A stretch of 64,000 bases of DNA from an uncultured Treponema sp. (GTDB lineage Bacteria > Spirochaetota > Spirochaetia > Treponematales > Treponemataceae). A program made the position numbers and the translations under genes. Below are positions 33,989-41,734 of the stretch, piece by piece. The stretch covers positions 1 through 64,000 of the forward strand of contig CAMHMJ010000002.1 of NCBI GenBank assembly GCA_946186185.1, given 5' to 3'. The notes beneath the pieces were generated by a model. The model was not told the origin of the DNA. It saw only the letters and a list, made by a program, of their open reading frames with translations, and ran no database searches. Each line of letters begins with the position of its first letter. Position 1 is the first letter of the stretch.

Positions 33989-34894
33989 ATGAATGTACAT
34001 ATTTTGGAAATGCCGCTGGATTTTGGTGCCAGCAGACACGGTTCCGATATGGGACCGTCTGCAATTCGTCTTGCAGGAATAAAAGAAAAACTTGAGTCCC
34101 TTGGACATAAAACCTTTGAATATTCAGACATTTTTAAGGCTTCTCCTCAGGAATATGAACAGGCGGGTAATCCCAGGGCAAAATATCTTACTCCTATTGT
34201 GAATGCCTGTACAAAGCTTGCCGGTGAGGTGGAAAGAATTACGGCTTCCGGGGATTTTCCCCTTGTTCTGGGAGGGGACCATTCCATTGTTCTTGGAACC
34301 CTTGCCGGACTTTCTGCAACGGCAAAAAAAGAAGGAAAAAGCGTAGGGGTGCTCTATGTGGATGCTCACGGAGATTTTAATACTCCGGAAACAACCCCTA
34401 CCGGGAACATTCACGGGGAATGTCTTGCGGCTTCTGCAGGCCTTGGCTTAAAGGATCTGGTAAACCTTTATTACGACGGACAGAAAATAGACCCGAAAAA
34501 TATCTGTTTTGTGGGAACCCGTGACCTGGATCCCGGTGAAAAAATACTGATGAAGCAGGCGGGAGTTACGGTTTTTACCATGAGTGATATCGACTGCATC
34601 GGTTTTGCCGGCGTTGTCCGTCAGGTTCTGGCGTTTTTTAAGAAAATTGACATAATCCATGTAAGCTTTGACATGGATGTGCTGGACCCGATGTTTGCTC
34701 CGGGAACAGGTATTCCCCTTCCCGGTGGAATGACAAACCGGGAAGCCCTTCTTTTAATGGAAGAAATTGCAACTACCGGAAAGGTGCGCTCAGCAGAAAT
34801 CGTTGAAGTGAACCCGATTCTCGATATAAGAAACCAGACCGCAATCCTCGCCGTAAACCTTGCCGCCCGCCTGCTGGGTGAGAAGCTGTACTAG
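33989..34894 (+). CDS. rocF: Arginase (ureohydrolase family)
   Basis: 301 residues. The binuclear Mn site is visible in LGGDHSIVLG, YVDAHGDFNTPETTPTGNIHGE and VSFDMDVLDP. The first two motifs and NIHGE fit arginase better than agmatinase. It would hydrolyse arginine to ornithine and urea; ornithine is the diamino acid of treponemal peptidoglycan. argR lies about 5 kb downstream. No ribosome-binding site is present before the ATG. Its stop codon lies in the terminal repeat of element E. Confidence 0.9.
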   Translation: MNVHILEMPLDFGASRHGSDMGPSAIRLAGIKEKLESLGHKTFEYSDIFKASPQEYEQAGNPRAKYLTPIVNACTKLAGEVERITASGDFPLVLGGDHSIVLGTLAGLSATAKKEGKSVGVLYVDAHGDFNTPETTPTGNIHGECLAASAGLGLKDLVNLYYDGQKIDPKNICFVGTRDLDPGEKILMKQAGVTVFTMSDIDCIGFAGVVRQVLAFFKKIDIIHVSFDMDVLDPMFAPGTGIPLPGGMTNREALLLMEEIATTGKVRSAEIVEVNPILDIRNQTAILAVNLAARLLGEKLY

Positions 34895-35139
34895 CAGGAC
34901 TAATATCGAGTTTGCAATAGCAATAAAAAATTGGCGTAAGCGGGGTTCCTGTTTTGAAGGCACGACAAAGCGGAGCAAATGACAATGCTTGCATTGGCAC
35001 TTGTGGAGCGACTCGTGACTACCCGTTAGGAAAAACATTCAGCCACCGCGAAGCGGTACTGCCGTTTTTCAAACAGGGTTCCCGCTGAGAGCCAATTTTT
35101 GAATTGAAATTATTAAACTCGACATTGGTACTACTAAGT
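34890..35139 (+). repeat. Structured intergenic repeat, copy E (GGCGTAAGC subfamily)
   Basis: The outer inverted repeat is about 25 bp: CTAGCAGGACTAATATCGAG on the left and, on the other strand, TTAGTAGTACCAATGTCGAG on the right. Inner ends are AAAATTGGC (about 34927) and GCCAATTTT (35091-35099). The core starts GTAAGCGGGGTTCC and ends CAGGGTTCCCGCTG. The left arm supplies the arginase TAG stop and the right arm reaches the -35 box of the thioesterase promoter. The middle differs from copies B-D. Confidence 0.85.
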
Positions 35140-35183
35140 TGACAAAAATGCAAAAACTGTCATAATGACACTATTATGACAGT
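35139..35183 (+). promoter_or_regulatory. Thioesterase promoter with overlapping inverted repeat
   Basis: TTGACA (35139-35144), a 16-bp spacer and CATAAT (35161-35166) end 9 nt before the ATG at 35176. An 11-bp perfect inverted repeat (ACTGTCATAAT at 35156-35166 and ATTATGACAGT at 35173-35183) covers the -10 box and the start codon, like an operator. Confidence 0.65.
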
Positions 35184-35580
35184 TACAACAAAAATCACAG
35201 TCCGCCCCTACGAGTGCGATTCCTATTCTCATGTAAATAATGCAGTTTACCTGAACTATCTTGAGCACGCCAGAATGGATTTTCTGAACAAGAGCGGCTT
35301 CAATTACAAGGCTCTCGTTGAGGAAGGTTATTACACCTATGTCACTCACATCGATATTTACTACAAAGCCTCATCTTTTTTGAACGATAATCTTACAATA
35401 GAAACATATCCAACCCAGCTTAAGCATGTTACGGGAACCTTCCATCAGAAGATTACAAAGGATGACGGAACCATTTGTGCAGAAGCAGATGTTACCTGGG
35501 CCTGCGTTCAGAGTAAAGACGGCCGTCCGTGTAAGATACCGGAAAAATATCTGGTAGATGCATTAAAGCCGGAAGCCTAA
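35176..35580 (+). CDS. Acyl-CoA thioesterase (hot-dog, 4HBT family)
   Basis: 134 residues with the YbgC/4HBT pattern VRPYECDSYSHVNNAVYLNYLEHARMDFL. The Asp/His-Asn motif (DSYSHVNNAVY) is catalytic or substrate binding in the family. Its substrate (short acyl-CoA or hydroxybenzoyl-CoA) is not determinable. The 3' end overlaps the convergent acyltransferase gene by 18 nt. Leaderless transcription is likely. Confidence 0.9.
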   Translation: MTVTTKITVRPYECDSYSHVNNAVYLNYLEHARMDFLNKSGFNYKALVEEGYYTYVTHIDIYYKASSFLNDNLTIETYPTQLKHVTGTFHQKITKDDGTICAEADVTWACVQSKDGRPCKIPEKYLVDALKPEA

Positions 35581-36699
35581 AGCTACCTCATTTTTCTGAA
35601 CATCAGTTCCGGATTTTTTTATTCCCAGTACCGCCCATTTAAAGAAGGGCAGGCGGGAAATGATTTCATACAGAAGAAAGCCGGAAGCTAGTCCTGAAAG
35701 CAGGGTAAGGATGTAGGCTGCTACCGGTGGAACAAGCCCTGGTTTTGCAATAAAAAGGGCGAAGGCGGAAATTCCAAGATAATGGAAAACATAGAGACCA
35801 AAGCTTCTTTTTGAGACCCAGCGGGTAAAGCCGTTTTCAAAATCGAAGAAGCGGGAAAAAATGCCGAAAAGTGCAAGGCAGGTAAACCAGCCGTACAGGG
35901 CGAAAAGAGGAGAGCGGTTTACCGGTTTGTCTGCGTAATTTTTTCCGAAATACAGGATGCAGAAAACTGTTCCAAGAATCAGAGCCACAGCAGAAAACAG
36001 AGGAAAATATTTTTTCAGCACAGAAATTACCCGTTCCTGTGAAAACAGAAAGTAGCCCAGAAAAAACACAAGACCGTAGAGCCCAAATCGATATACTACG
36101 ATTAGGGGTGTGTTCAAAATCAGGGAAGAAAGCCAGACCAGACCGCCAAGAAAAACAAGCAGAACAAGGACGACGGCTTCCGGGGCCTTTTCAATTTTTG
36201 CCACGGCATCAGATAATCTGTTTTTTTCAATTTTTCTTACCAGCACAAGGAGTACAGAAAAAATCCATAAAATCTGGATGTACCATAGAACCCCGATTCC
36301 GCTGAGTATTGAAATAATAATTTTTGCCATAAGGGGAAGCTCCTGATTTGCAAGCAGGACGCCGCTGATGGAGGCGTTTATGTATCCCTGAATAAACTGG
36401 AATGCAACAAGACCGATTGTTGAAGGAACTAAAAGCTTTGTGGTTCTGCTCTTTATAAATTCTTTATCGGAATGCTTTTCCAGATACAGACGGGAAGCAA
36501 TGCCGGAAACCACGAATAAAAGCATCATAATCCAGGGATAGACAATGTACTGGAATAAGTCATAATACTGCACTTCAAGGCCTGTGATTTTTCCCACAGT
36601 CCCCGAAATTCCTTCTGCATTGTACATATAAAATACGTGATAGAGTACAACTACGAATACCGTAAACCAGCGGATGTTATCTAAATAATGTTTTCTCAT
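35563..36699 (-). CDS. Acyltransferase family 3 membrane protein
   Basis: 378 residues with about ten membrane helices. The start HYLDNIRWFTVFVVVLYHV contains the conserved N-terminal region with the essential His (LYHV). The fold matches the OafA/WecH/Acyl_transf_3 family, which moves acetyl or other acyl groups to glycans or lipids at the inner membrane. It overlaps the thioesterase gene tail to tail. The target here is unknown. Confidence 0.85.
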   Translation of the reverse strand: MRKHYLDNIRWFTVFVVVLYHVFYMYNAEGISGTVGKITGLEVQYYDLFQYIVYPWIMMLLFVVSGIASRLYLEKHSDKEFIKSRTTKLLVPSTIGLVAFQFIQGYINASISGVLLANQELPLMAKIIISILSGIGVLWYIQILWIFSVLLVLVRKIEKNRLSDAVAKIEKAPEAVVLVLLVFLGGLVWLSSLILNTPLIVVYRFGLYGLVFFLGYFLFSQERVISVLKKYFPLFSAVALILGTVFCILYFGKNYADKPVNRSPLFALYGWFTCLALFGIFSRFFDFENGFTRWVSKRSFGLYVFHYLGISAFALFIAKPGLVPPVAAYILTLLSGLASGFLLYEIISRLPFFKWAVLGIKKSGTDVQKNEVALGFRL

Positions 36700-36776
36700 A
36701 CAATACCTGCTTTAACAATCAATATTAACAAAATTCTATGTGGGGAATTGCTGCCTGTCCGGTTTCAGGCCTCTTT

Positions 36777-37433
36777 TTATTCGCCCTTATCCTCAAGGTA
36801 TTTTAGGAATTCTGGTGTTTTTGACCAGTATTTTATTCCCCAGTTTTCAAAGTTCCATTCTTCCATATAATTATTGCATTCGTAATCGATATAGTACAAA
36901 AGTCCCTTCTGAATTACAAAGTTTGTGGGAAAATAGTCTATGTTCAGTCCTGCATTTTTAGCGCATTCTGCCATGTCGCGAACCTGAGTAAGGTATTCCT
37001 CAATATTTTCCTCTTCCTTTACCAGTTCAAAAATCGTTTTTCCTTCAATGTATTCCTTTACAATCCGTTCATTTTTCCGGTCTATGTCAATCATTTCCGG
37101 GATTCTGATTCCTGCGTTTTTCAGGCGGCTGTAGTCATTTTCTTCCGCCTGAATTTTGTCTCCAAAGGTGTAGTAGCTGCAGGGCTCGTGGTGAATCTGC
37201 TTTAAGACGACATAAGGGGCAGGTTCTGCAGGTGAAGGACTCTCCCTTTGTTTCGGGGCGGAGAAGTTTTCCGGGGCAGAAAAGTTTTCCGGGGCATCCA
37301 TTGTCGCTGTGTCCAGCCGGTCATTGTCGTCCCTTTGTGCCAGATAGGAATATCCGCCTTTTCCGTGGCCTAAAAGCTTTATAATTTTGAAGTTTTTTTC
37401 GTTTACAGTAATTGAAGAAGGTGTATTATCCAT
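36777..37433 (-). CDS. Small protein-kinase-like protein
   Basis: 218 residues with a reduced kinase fold. The Gly-rich loop is LGHGKGGYSYLA (about 18-29), the ATP lysine is in YVVLKQIHHE, and EYIEGKTIFELV marks the hinge. The catalytic loop is NIDYFPTNFVIQ, with YYIDYECN in place of DFG. It resembles RIO/Bud32 or lipopolysaccharide-kinase-like proteins more than Hanks kinases. Between loop and Lys is a low-complexity insert with a tandem APENFS repeat. Substrate unknown. Confidence 0.75.
   Translation of the reverse strand: MDNTPSSITVNEKNFKIIKLLGHGKGGYSYLAQRDDNDRLDTATMDAPENFSAPENFSAPKQRESPSPAEPAPYVVLKQIHHEPCSYYTFGDKIQAEENDYSRLKNAGIRIPEMIDIDRKNERIVKEYIEGKTIFELVKEEENIEEYLTQVRDMAECAKNAGLNIDYFPTNFVIQKGLLYYIDYECNNYMEEWNFENWGIKYWSKTPEFLKYLEDKGE
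37255..37290. repeat. 18-bp tandem repeat inside the kinase-like gene
   Basis: Two adjacent 18-bp units ending in AAGTTTTCC encode APENFS twice, and GGGGCATCC begins a third partial unit. It is in frame and could vary in copy number. Confidence 0.6.
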
Positions 37434-37475
37434 AAGTTTTTTCCTGCGCGTTCATTATACCACGGAATTCTGCCC

Positions 37476-37504
37476 TTGACAACTTGGAATTATTGTTGGA
37501 AAAT
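37476..37504 (+). promoter_or_regulatory. Promoter of rsgA
   Basis: TTGACA (37476-37481), a 17-bp spacer and GAAAAT (37499-37504) end 9 nt before the ATG at 37514, leaving almost no leader. Confidence 0.6.
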
Positions 37505-37513
37505 TAAAACAAT

Positions 37514-38476
37514 ATGCAAGGAACTGTTCTAGCTGGTACTAACAACTATTTTGAAATTGAATGTGACGACGGAGTTACGCGCACCTGTTCTATTAAGGGA
37601 AAGGTTTTAAAATCAGAAAAAGAATACTACAATCCTCTTGCCCCAGGCGATATTGTAGAAATTGAAGAAGATTCCATCGATGAAGAAAAAGGGCAGATTG
37701 TTTCACTTGTTCCCCGAAAAAATGAATTTGTGCGCTGGAATGTAAAGGGACGCTGTCCTCAGCTTCTTGCGGCAAATGTTGACTATATGATTCTTGTGAC
37801 GACTCCTACAGAGCCGCCTTTCCGCCCTCGTTTTGTGGACCGGGAGCTTTGTCAGGCAGAACTTCTGGGACTTACTCCGGTAATTGTCTGCAACAAATAC
37901 GACTTAGTTGATGAAACAGATGTTGATGTGGAAAATTACCTTCAGATCTGGGAGGAACTGGGGTACAAGGTGCTCCGAATTTCTGCAAAAACCGGCGAAG
38001 GAATAATTGAATTTGCCGAGCTTCTGGAAAATCACCTGAGCGCCTTTGTCGGTCAGAGCGGGGTAGGAAAATCAAGTCTTGTAAATGTTCTTGATGATTC
38101 CTGCGTTCTGAAAACCGGAAGTCTTTCAAAGAAATACGGCCGGGGAAATCACACAACCACAAAGGGAACCCTGAACAGAATTGAACTCAATACTTCTTTA
38201 ACCGGAGGAGTGAAGGGGCGCATCGCTTCTATCATTGATACACCTGGAATCCGTCGTTTCGTTCTGGACGGAATTGAAGCAGATGATCTGGCACTGTACT
38301 TCAGGGAATTCAAGCCTCTTCTGGGACAGTGTTCTTTTGGAATGAGCTGCACCCATACTCACGAGGCCGGCTGCAAGATTCTTGAAGCGGTTCATTCCGG
38401 CGTAATAACCGAAGAAAGATACGATTCCTGGCTCAGAATCCACGACCAGATACGGGACGGAACCTGGGCGGACTAG
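37514..38476 (+). CDS. rsgA: Ribosome small subunit-dependent GTPase RsgA
   Basis: 320 residues, a circularly permuted GTPase that checks 30S maturation. An N-terminal OB fold (about 1-75) is followed by G4 NKYDLV, G5 SAKTGEG, then G1 GQSGVGKSSLVN, G2 TTTKGTL and G3 DTPGIR. The C-terminal zinc-binding region contains CSFGMSCTHTHEAGCKI. All parts are intact. Confidence 0.96.
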   Translation: MQGTVLAGTNNYFEIECDDGVTRTCSIKGKVLKSEKEYYNPLAPGDIVEIEEDSIDEEKGQIVSLVPRKNEFVRWNVKGRCPQLLAANVDYMILVTTPTEPPFRPRFVDRELCQAELLGLTPVIVCNKYDLVDETDVDVENYLQIWEELGYKVLRISAKTGEGIIEFAELLENHLSAFVGQSGVGKSSLVNVLDDSCVLKTGSLSKKYGRGNHTTTKGTLNRIELNTSLTGGVKGRIASIIDTPGIRRFVLDGIEADDLALYFREFKPLLGQCSFGMSCTHTHEAGCKILEAVHSGVITEERYDSWLRIHDQIRDGTWAD

Positions 38477-38562
38477 ATTTATTTTCCGGCTGGATTATAG
38501 TTTTATTCAGCTTCCGGACTTCGTCTTGATGGAAGCCGGGCAGATTAATGCGTAGTACTGTT

Positions 38563-39162
38563 TTACAGTGCGTTCAGTGTTTTGTTTGCCCAGATAAAGC
38601 ACCCGGTTTCCATCAGCGCAAGCATAATAAGGTAAACCTTCAGGCAGAGTTTTGAATTCGGATCCTTTGGTCTTATGTCTTTGAATGAAAAGTCCGGAAG
38701 CTCCTTCAGGCATACAAGTACTATAATAGAAAAAATCGCTTCCATTACAATCGAAGTTACCAGAATGAACTGCATCTCGCTTTCAATTCCAGTAAAAAGC
38801 TGAAGGCTGGTGTAGAGTGCCAGGGTTACGATTGAATAAATCTGGCAGTTCCACACGGACTGAGTATAACCGTTTTTCCCTGCAAAAATTGCCGCAGTTC
38901 CGGTCGAAAAAAGTGAAAATAAAAATGAAGTTGTGTACAAAAGCGCACTTATAATGAAGAAAAAGTTCCAGAATTTTTCGCCGGCGTCCATAATGTATGC
39001 AAAGGTGGAAAAGTTCACCTGAAGAACTTCCACTACAAAAATCAGCGTAACGATGAAGAATAGAATTCCTGCAAGGCGAAGGACTAGTGCCGTTGTCTTT
39101 TTCAGCGGATTGTTTTCACTGTTTACTGGATTTTTCTGGCTTTTCTGATCTTTTTCCTTCAT
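38563..39162 (-). CDS. Membrane protein of unknown function
   Basis: 199 residues with a charged N-terminus and about five hydrophobic helices (first LVLRLAGILFFIVTLIFVVEVL). I do not recognise a family. It lies 40 nt downstream of argR on the same strand, so it may share the ArgR-controlled transcript. It converges with rsgA across an 86-nt gap holding a GCTTCC/GGAAGC hairpin. Confidence 0.7.
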   Translation of the reverse strand: MKEKDQKSQKNPVNSENNPLKKTTALVLRLAGILFFIVTLIFVVEVLQVNFSTFAYIMDAGEKFWNFFFIISALLYTTSFLFSLFSTGTAAIFAGKNGYTQSVWNCQIYSIVTLALYTSLQLFTGIESEMQFILVTSIVMEAIFSIIVLVCLKELPDFSFKDIRPKDPNSKLCLKVYLIMLALMETGCFIWANKTLNAL

Positions 39163-39202
39163 TTTCTGCTCTTAAAATGCTTTTTTAATGCTCGCCTTAA
39201 AA

Positions 39203-39673
39203 CTAGTCGTCGATTTCCGGAATGCGTCTTTTTAATTCAGTCATGAACTGTTCGCCTGTAACACCCTGTCTCAGGCAGGCAAAAAGACAGTTGTCTCCTG
39301 CAACGGTTCCTAAAAGCTCGTCCATGTTCAGGTTATCCAGGGCGCTTGAAACCGTGTTGGCATGTCCAGGAAAAGTTTTAATTACAACGATGTTTCCGCT
39401 CCAGTCAATGCTTACATAACCCCGCAAAAAATCCTGAATATAAATCTGCTCAGATTCCTGGCGTTCTTCTTCCCCCGGAAGGGAGTAAACATAGCCTGAA
39501 CTTCCGTCTGAAACCTTACCGACCTTTAAGAGCTTTAAGTCTCTGGAAAGAGTTGCCTGGGTAACTTCATAGCCTTCTTTTTCAAGATAGGCAAGAAGAG
39601 CATCCTGGCTTTCTATCCTGTAGTTTTTGATGAGTTTACGAATTGTCTTTAGTCGGGTAAGCCTTTCTTTCAC
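39203..39673 (-). CDS. argR: Arginine repressor ArgR
   Basis: 156 residues. The N-terminal winged helix is seen in TRLKTIRKLIKNYRIESQDALL and VTQATLSRDLKLLKV. The C-terminal oligomerisation and arginine-binding domain contains GHANTVSSALDNLNMDELLGTVAGDNCLF, with the GTVAGDD-like motif as GTVAGDN. It starts with GTG (39673), preceded by AAGG. Two ARG-box-like sites cover its promoter, consistent with autoregulation. It likely controls arginine genes such as the arginase at 33989, though I found no ARG box there. Confidence 0.93.
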   Translation of the reverse strand: MKERLTRLKTIRKLIKNYRIESQDALLAYLEKEGYEVTQATLSRDLKLLKVGKVSDGSSGYVYSLPGEEERQESEQIYIQDFLRGYVSIDWSGNIVVIKTFPGHANTVSSALDNLNMDELLGTVAGDNCLFACLRQGVTGEQFMTELKRRIPEIDD

Positions 39674-39687
39674 AGAAACCTTCTATT

Positions 39688-39722
39688 TGAATAAATATAC
39701 TGTAAATATAAATAATTATTCA
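39688..39722. promoter_or_regulatory. Tandem ARG-box-like operator of argR
   Basis: TGAATAAATATACT (39688-39701) and TAAATAATTATTCA (39709-39722) each resemble the ArgR half-site palindrome TGAATWWWWATTCA. Their centres are 21 bp apart, the classical spacing for two ARG boxes bound by one hexamer. A TATATT-like -10 for argR lies between them. Confidence 0.7.
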
Positions 39723-39732
39723 CTTTTTTGCA

Positions 39733-39750
39733 ACAGTGAAATTTCACTGT
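39733..39750. promoter_or_regulatory. 18-bp perfect palindrome, candidate operator
   Basis: ACAGTGAAATTTCACTGT is an exact 18-bp palindrome. It lies 28 bp upstream of the -35 box of the NifU-like gene, on the argR side of the intergenic region. It does not match the ARG box, CRP or Rex spacing exactly, so the regulator is unknown. Confidence 0.6.
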
Positions 39751-39778
39751 CTTGTGATGACATCTGCTGATGCAGTTA

Positions 39779-39807
39779 TTGAAATCTTCCCTTAAATTCA
39801 ATAAAAT
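39779..39807 (+). promoter_or_regulatory. Promoter of the NifU-like/GGGtGRT operon
   Basis: TTGAAA (39779-39784), a 17-bp spacer and TAAAAT (39802-39807) give a leader of about 63 nt ending in ATAGGAG before the ATG. Confidence 0.75.
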
Positions 39808-39876
39808 GTACGGTTGAAAGGCTGGCGGCGTTTTTACGCTCCATTCTAAATCTTTCTATTTTTATAGGAGTCACTA

Positions 39877-40578
39877 ATGACATACACTGCAGAAGTGGAA
39901 CATATGTGTCCTTTGGCTAAGGGCGCATATCATGGTCCTGCTCCAATTCCTGAAGAAGGCGAGTGGGTAAAAGTTAAGAAAATCGAAGATGTATCTGGAT
40001 TTACACACGGTATCGGTTGGTGTGCACCACAGCAGGGTGCCTGCAAGCTTTCTTTGAACGTTAAAGACGGTATCATCGAAGAAGCTTTGGTTGAAACAAT
40101 CGGTTGTTCAGGTATGACTCACTCAGCTGCTATGGCTAGTGAAATCCTTATCGGAAAAACATTGCTTGAAGCTTTGAATACTGACCTTGTTTGCGATGCT
40201 ATCAACACAGCTATGCGCGAACTCTTTATGCAGATTGTTTACGGTCGTACTCAGTCAGCTTACTCTAAGGACGGTCTTAAAGTTGGTGCTTCTCTTGAAG
40301 ACCTTGGAAAGAACCTCCGCAGCCAGGTAGGAACTATGTTTGCTACACGCAAAACTGGTCCTCGCTACCTCGAAATGACAGAAGGTTACGTTGAAACATG
40401 TGCAATCGACAAGGACAACCAGATCATCGGTTACAACTGTATCAACTTTGGTAAATTGATGGACGCTCTCAAGGCTGGAAAACCGGCTGCAGAAGCTATT
40501 GAAGGTGCACGCACACACTATGGTCGTGTAACTGCTGATCAGGGCATGGTTCGCCTTATTGATCCACGTAAAGAGTAG
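39877..40578 (+). CDS. NifU/IscU-like iron-sulfur scaffold protein
   Basis: 233 residues with a NifU N-like fold. GWCAPQQGACKLSLNVKDGIIEEALVETIGCSGMTHSAAMASEIL carries the scaffold Cys positions in altered spacing, and further cysteines lie at VCDA, ETCAID and NCIN. Such proteins assemble or transfer Fe-S clusters. In anaerobes this form is found beside the GGGtGRT family gene, as here, 17 nt downstream. The codon use in both is strongly biased (GGT, GCT, CTT), suggesting high expression. The exact role is not established. Confidence 0.82.
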   Translation: MTYTAEVEHMCPLAKGAYHGPAPIPEEGEWVKVKKIEDVSGFTHGIGWCAPQQGACKLSLNVKDGIIEEALVETIGCSGMTHSAAMASEILIGKTLLEALNTDLVCDAINTAMRELFMQIVYGRTQSAYSKDGLKVGASLEDLGKNLRSQVGTMFATRKTGPRYLEMTEGYVETCAIDKDNQIIGYNCINFGKLMDALKAGKPAAEAIEGARTHYGRVTADQGMVRLIDPRKE

Positions 40579-40595
40579 TCTGGAGGAATATAGAA

Positions 40596-41633
40596 ATGGC
40601 ATTATTTGAAGATTACGCAGGCCGTATTCCACAGGTGAATAAGGCTCTTAAAGAATATGGTTTTAAAGAAGGCGAAGACGGATTGAACGAAGCAAGAAAG
40701 CTTTGCCAGGATCGCGGATTTGATCCATACGAAATCTGTCAGTCTACACAGCAGATTTGTTTTGAAGATGCTAAATGGGCATACGTTCTTGGTTCTGCTA
40801 TTGCTATCAAGGAAGCTGAAAAAACTGGTGACAAAACTGGTTCTACTGCAGCTGCTAACATCGGTAAGGGACTTCAGGCTTTCTGTCTTCCAGGTTCTGT
40901 AGCTGATGACCGTAAAGTAGGTCTTGGACACGGAAACCTTGGTGCACGTCTTCTTTCTGAAGAAACACAGTGTTTCGCATTCCTGGCAGGACACGAATCT
41001 TTCGCTGCTGCTGAAGGTGCTATCAAAATCGCTGCTAACGCTAACAAAGTTCGCAAGAACAAGCTCCGCGTTATCCTGAACGGTCTTGGAAAAGACGCTG
41101 CTCAGATCATCAGCCGTATCAACGGATTTACATACGTTCAGACTGAATTTGACTATTTCAACGGACAGGGTACAGACAAGGCTCTTAAAGTTGTAAAAGA
41201 AGTTCCATACGGAAACAACCCAGACCGCCTTATCGTTAAGTGCTACGGTGCTGACGATGTACGTGAAGGTGTTGCAATCATGTGGCACGAAGATGTTGAT
41301 GTTTCTATCACTGGTAACTCTACAAACCCAACACGTTTCCAGCACCCTGTAGCTGGTACTTATAAGAAGGAACGCCTTCTTGCAGGTAAAAAATACTTCT
41401 CTGTAGCTTCTGGTGGTGGTACTGGTCGTACACTTCATCCAGATAACATGGCTGCAGGTCCAGCTTCTTACGGATTTACTGATACTCTTGGTCGTATGCA
41501 CTCAGACGCTCAGTTCGCAGGTTCTTCATCAGTTCCAGCACACGTAGAAATGATGGGCTTCATGGGAATGGGTAACAACCCTATGGTCGGTTGTACAGTA
41601 GCATGTGCCGTAGCGGTTGCTGGTTCATTCTAA
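40596..41633 (+). CDS. GGGtGRT family protein
   Basis: 345 residues containing the name-giving motif SGGGTGRTLHPDN (about 273-285). Other features are GLGHGNLGARLLSEETQCFAFLAGHESFAAAEG, NGLGKDAAQIISRINGF and a hydrophobic C-terminus with GFMGMGNNPMVGCTVACAVA. The family is restricted mainly to anaerobes and has no proven biochemical role. The partner NifU-like gene suggests Fe-S or redox chemistry. GGAGG lies 8 nt before the ATG, and a strong terminator follows. Confidence 0.9.
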   Translation: MALFEDYAGRIPQVNKALKEYGFKEGEDGLNEARKLCQDRGFDPYEICQSTQQICFEDAKWAYVLGSAIAIKEAEKTGDKTGSTAAANIGKGLQAFCLPGSVADDRKVGLGHGNLGARLLSEETQCFAFLAGHESFAAAEGAIKIAANANKVRKNKLRVILNGLGKDAAQIISRINGFTYVQTEFDYFNGQGTDKALKVVKEVPYGNNPDRLIVKCYGADDVREGVAIMWHEDVDVSITGNSTNPTRFQHPVAGTYKKERLLAGKKYFSVASGGGTGRTLHPDNMAAGPASYGFTDTLGRMHSDAQFAGSSSVPAHVEMMGFMGMGNNPMVGCTVACAVAVAGSF

Positions 41634-41653
41634 AATAATCTTTTGATTATAAA

Positions 41654-41687
41654 GTGCACTCAGTTTTTACTGGGTGCATTTTTTTTC
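41654..41687 (+). terminator. Terminator of the NifU-like/GGGtGRT operon
   Basis: TGCACTCAG and CTGGGTGCA form a 9-bp stem with a short T-rich loop, followed by a T8 run. Confidence 0.88.
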
Positions 41688-41734
41688 CATAAAATTCTCT
41701 ATACAAATAAAAAAATCGTGCTATATTTAAAAAT

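Noticed and set aside
40602..41501. 299-codon open frame on the minus strand
   Set aside because: It lies wholly opposite the GGGtGRT gene, has a Ser/Thr/Cys/Val composition typical of antisense frames in highly biased genes, and no ribosome-binding site or family match.
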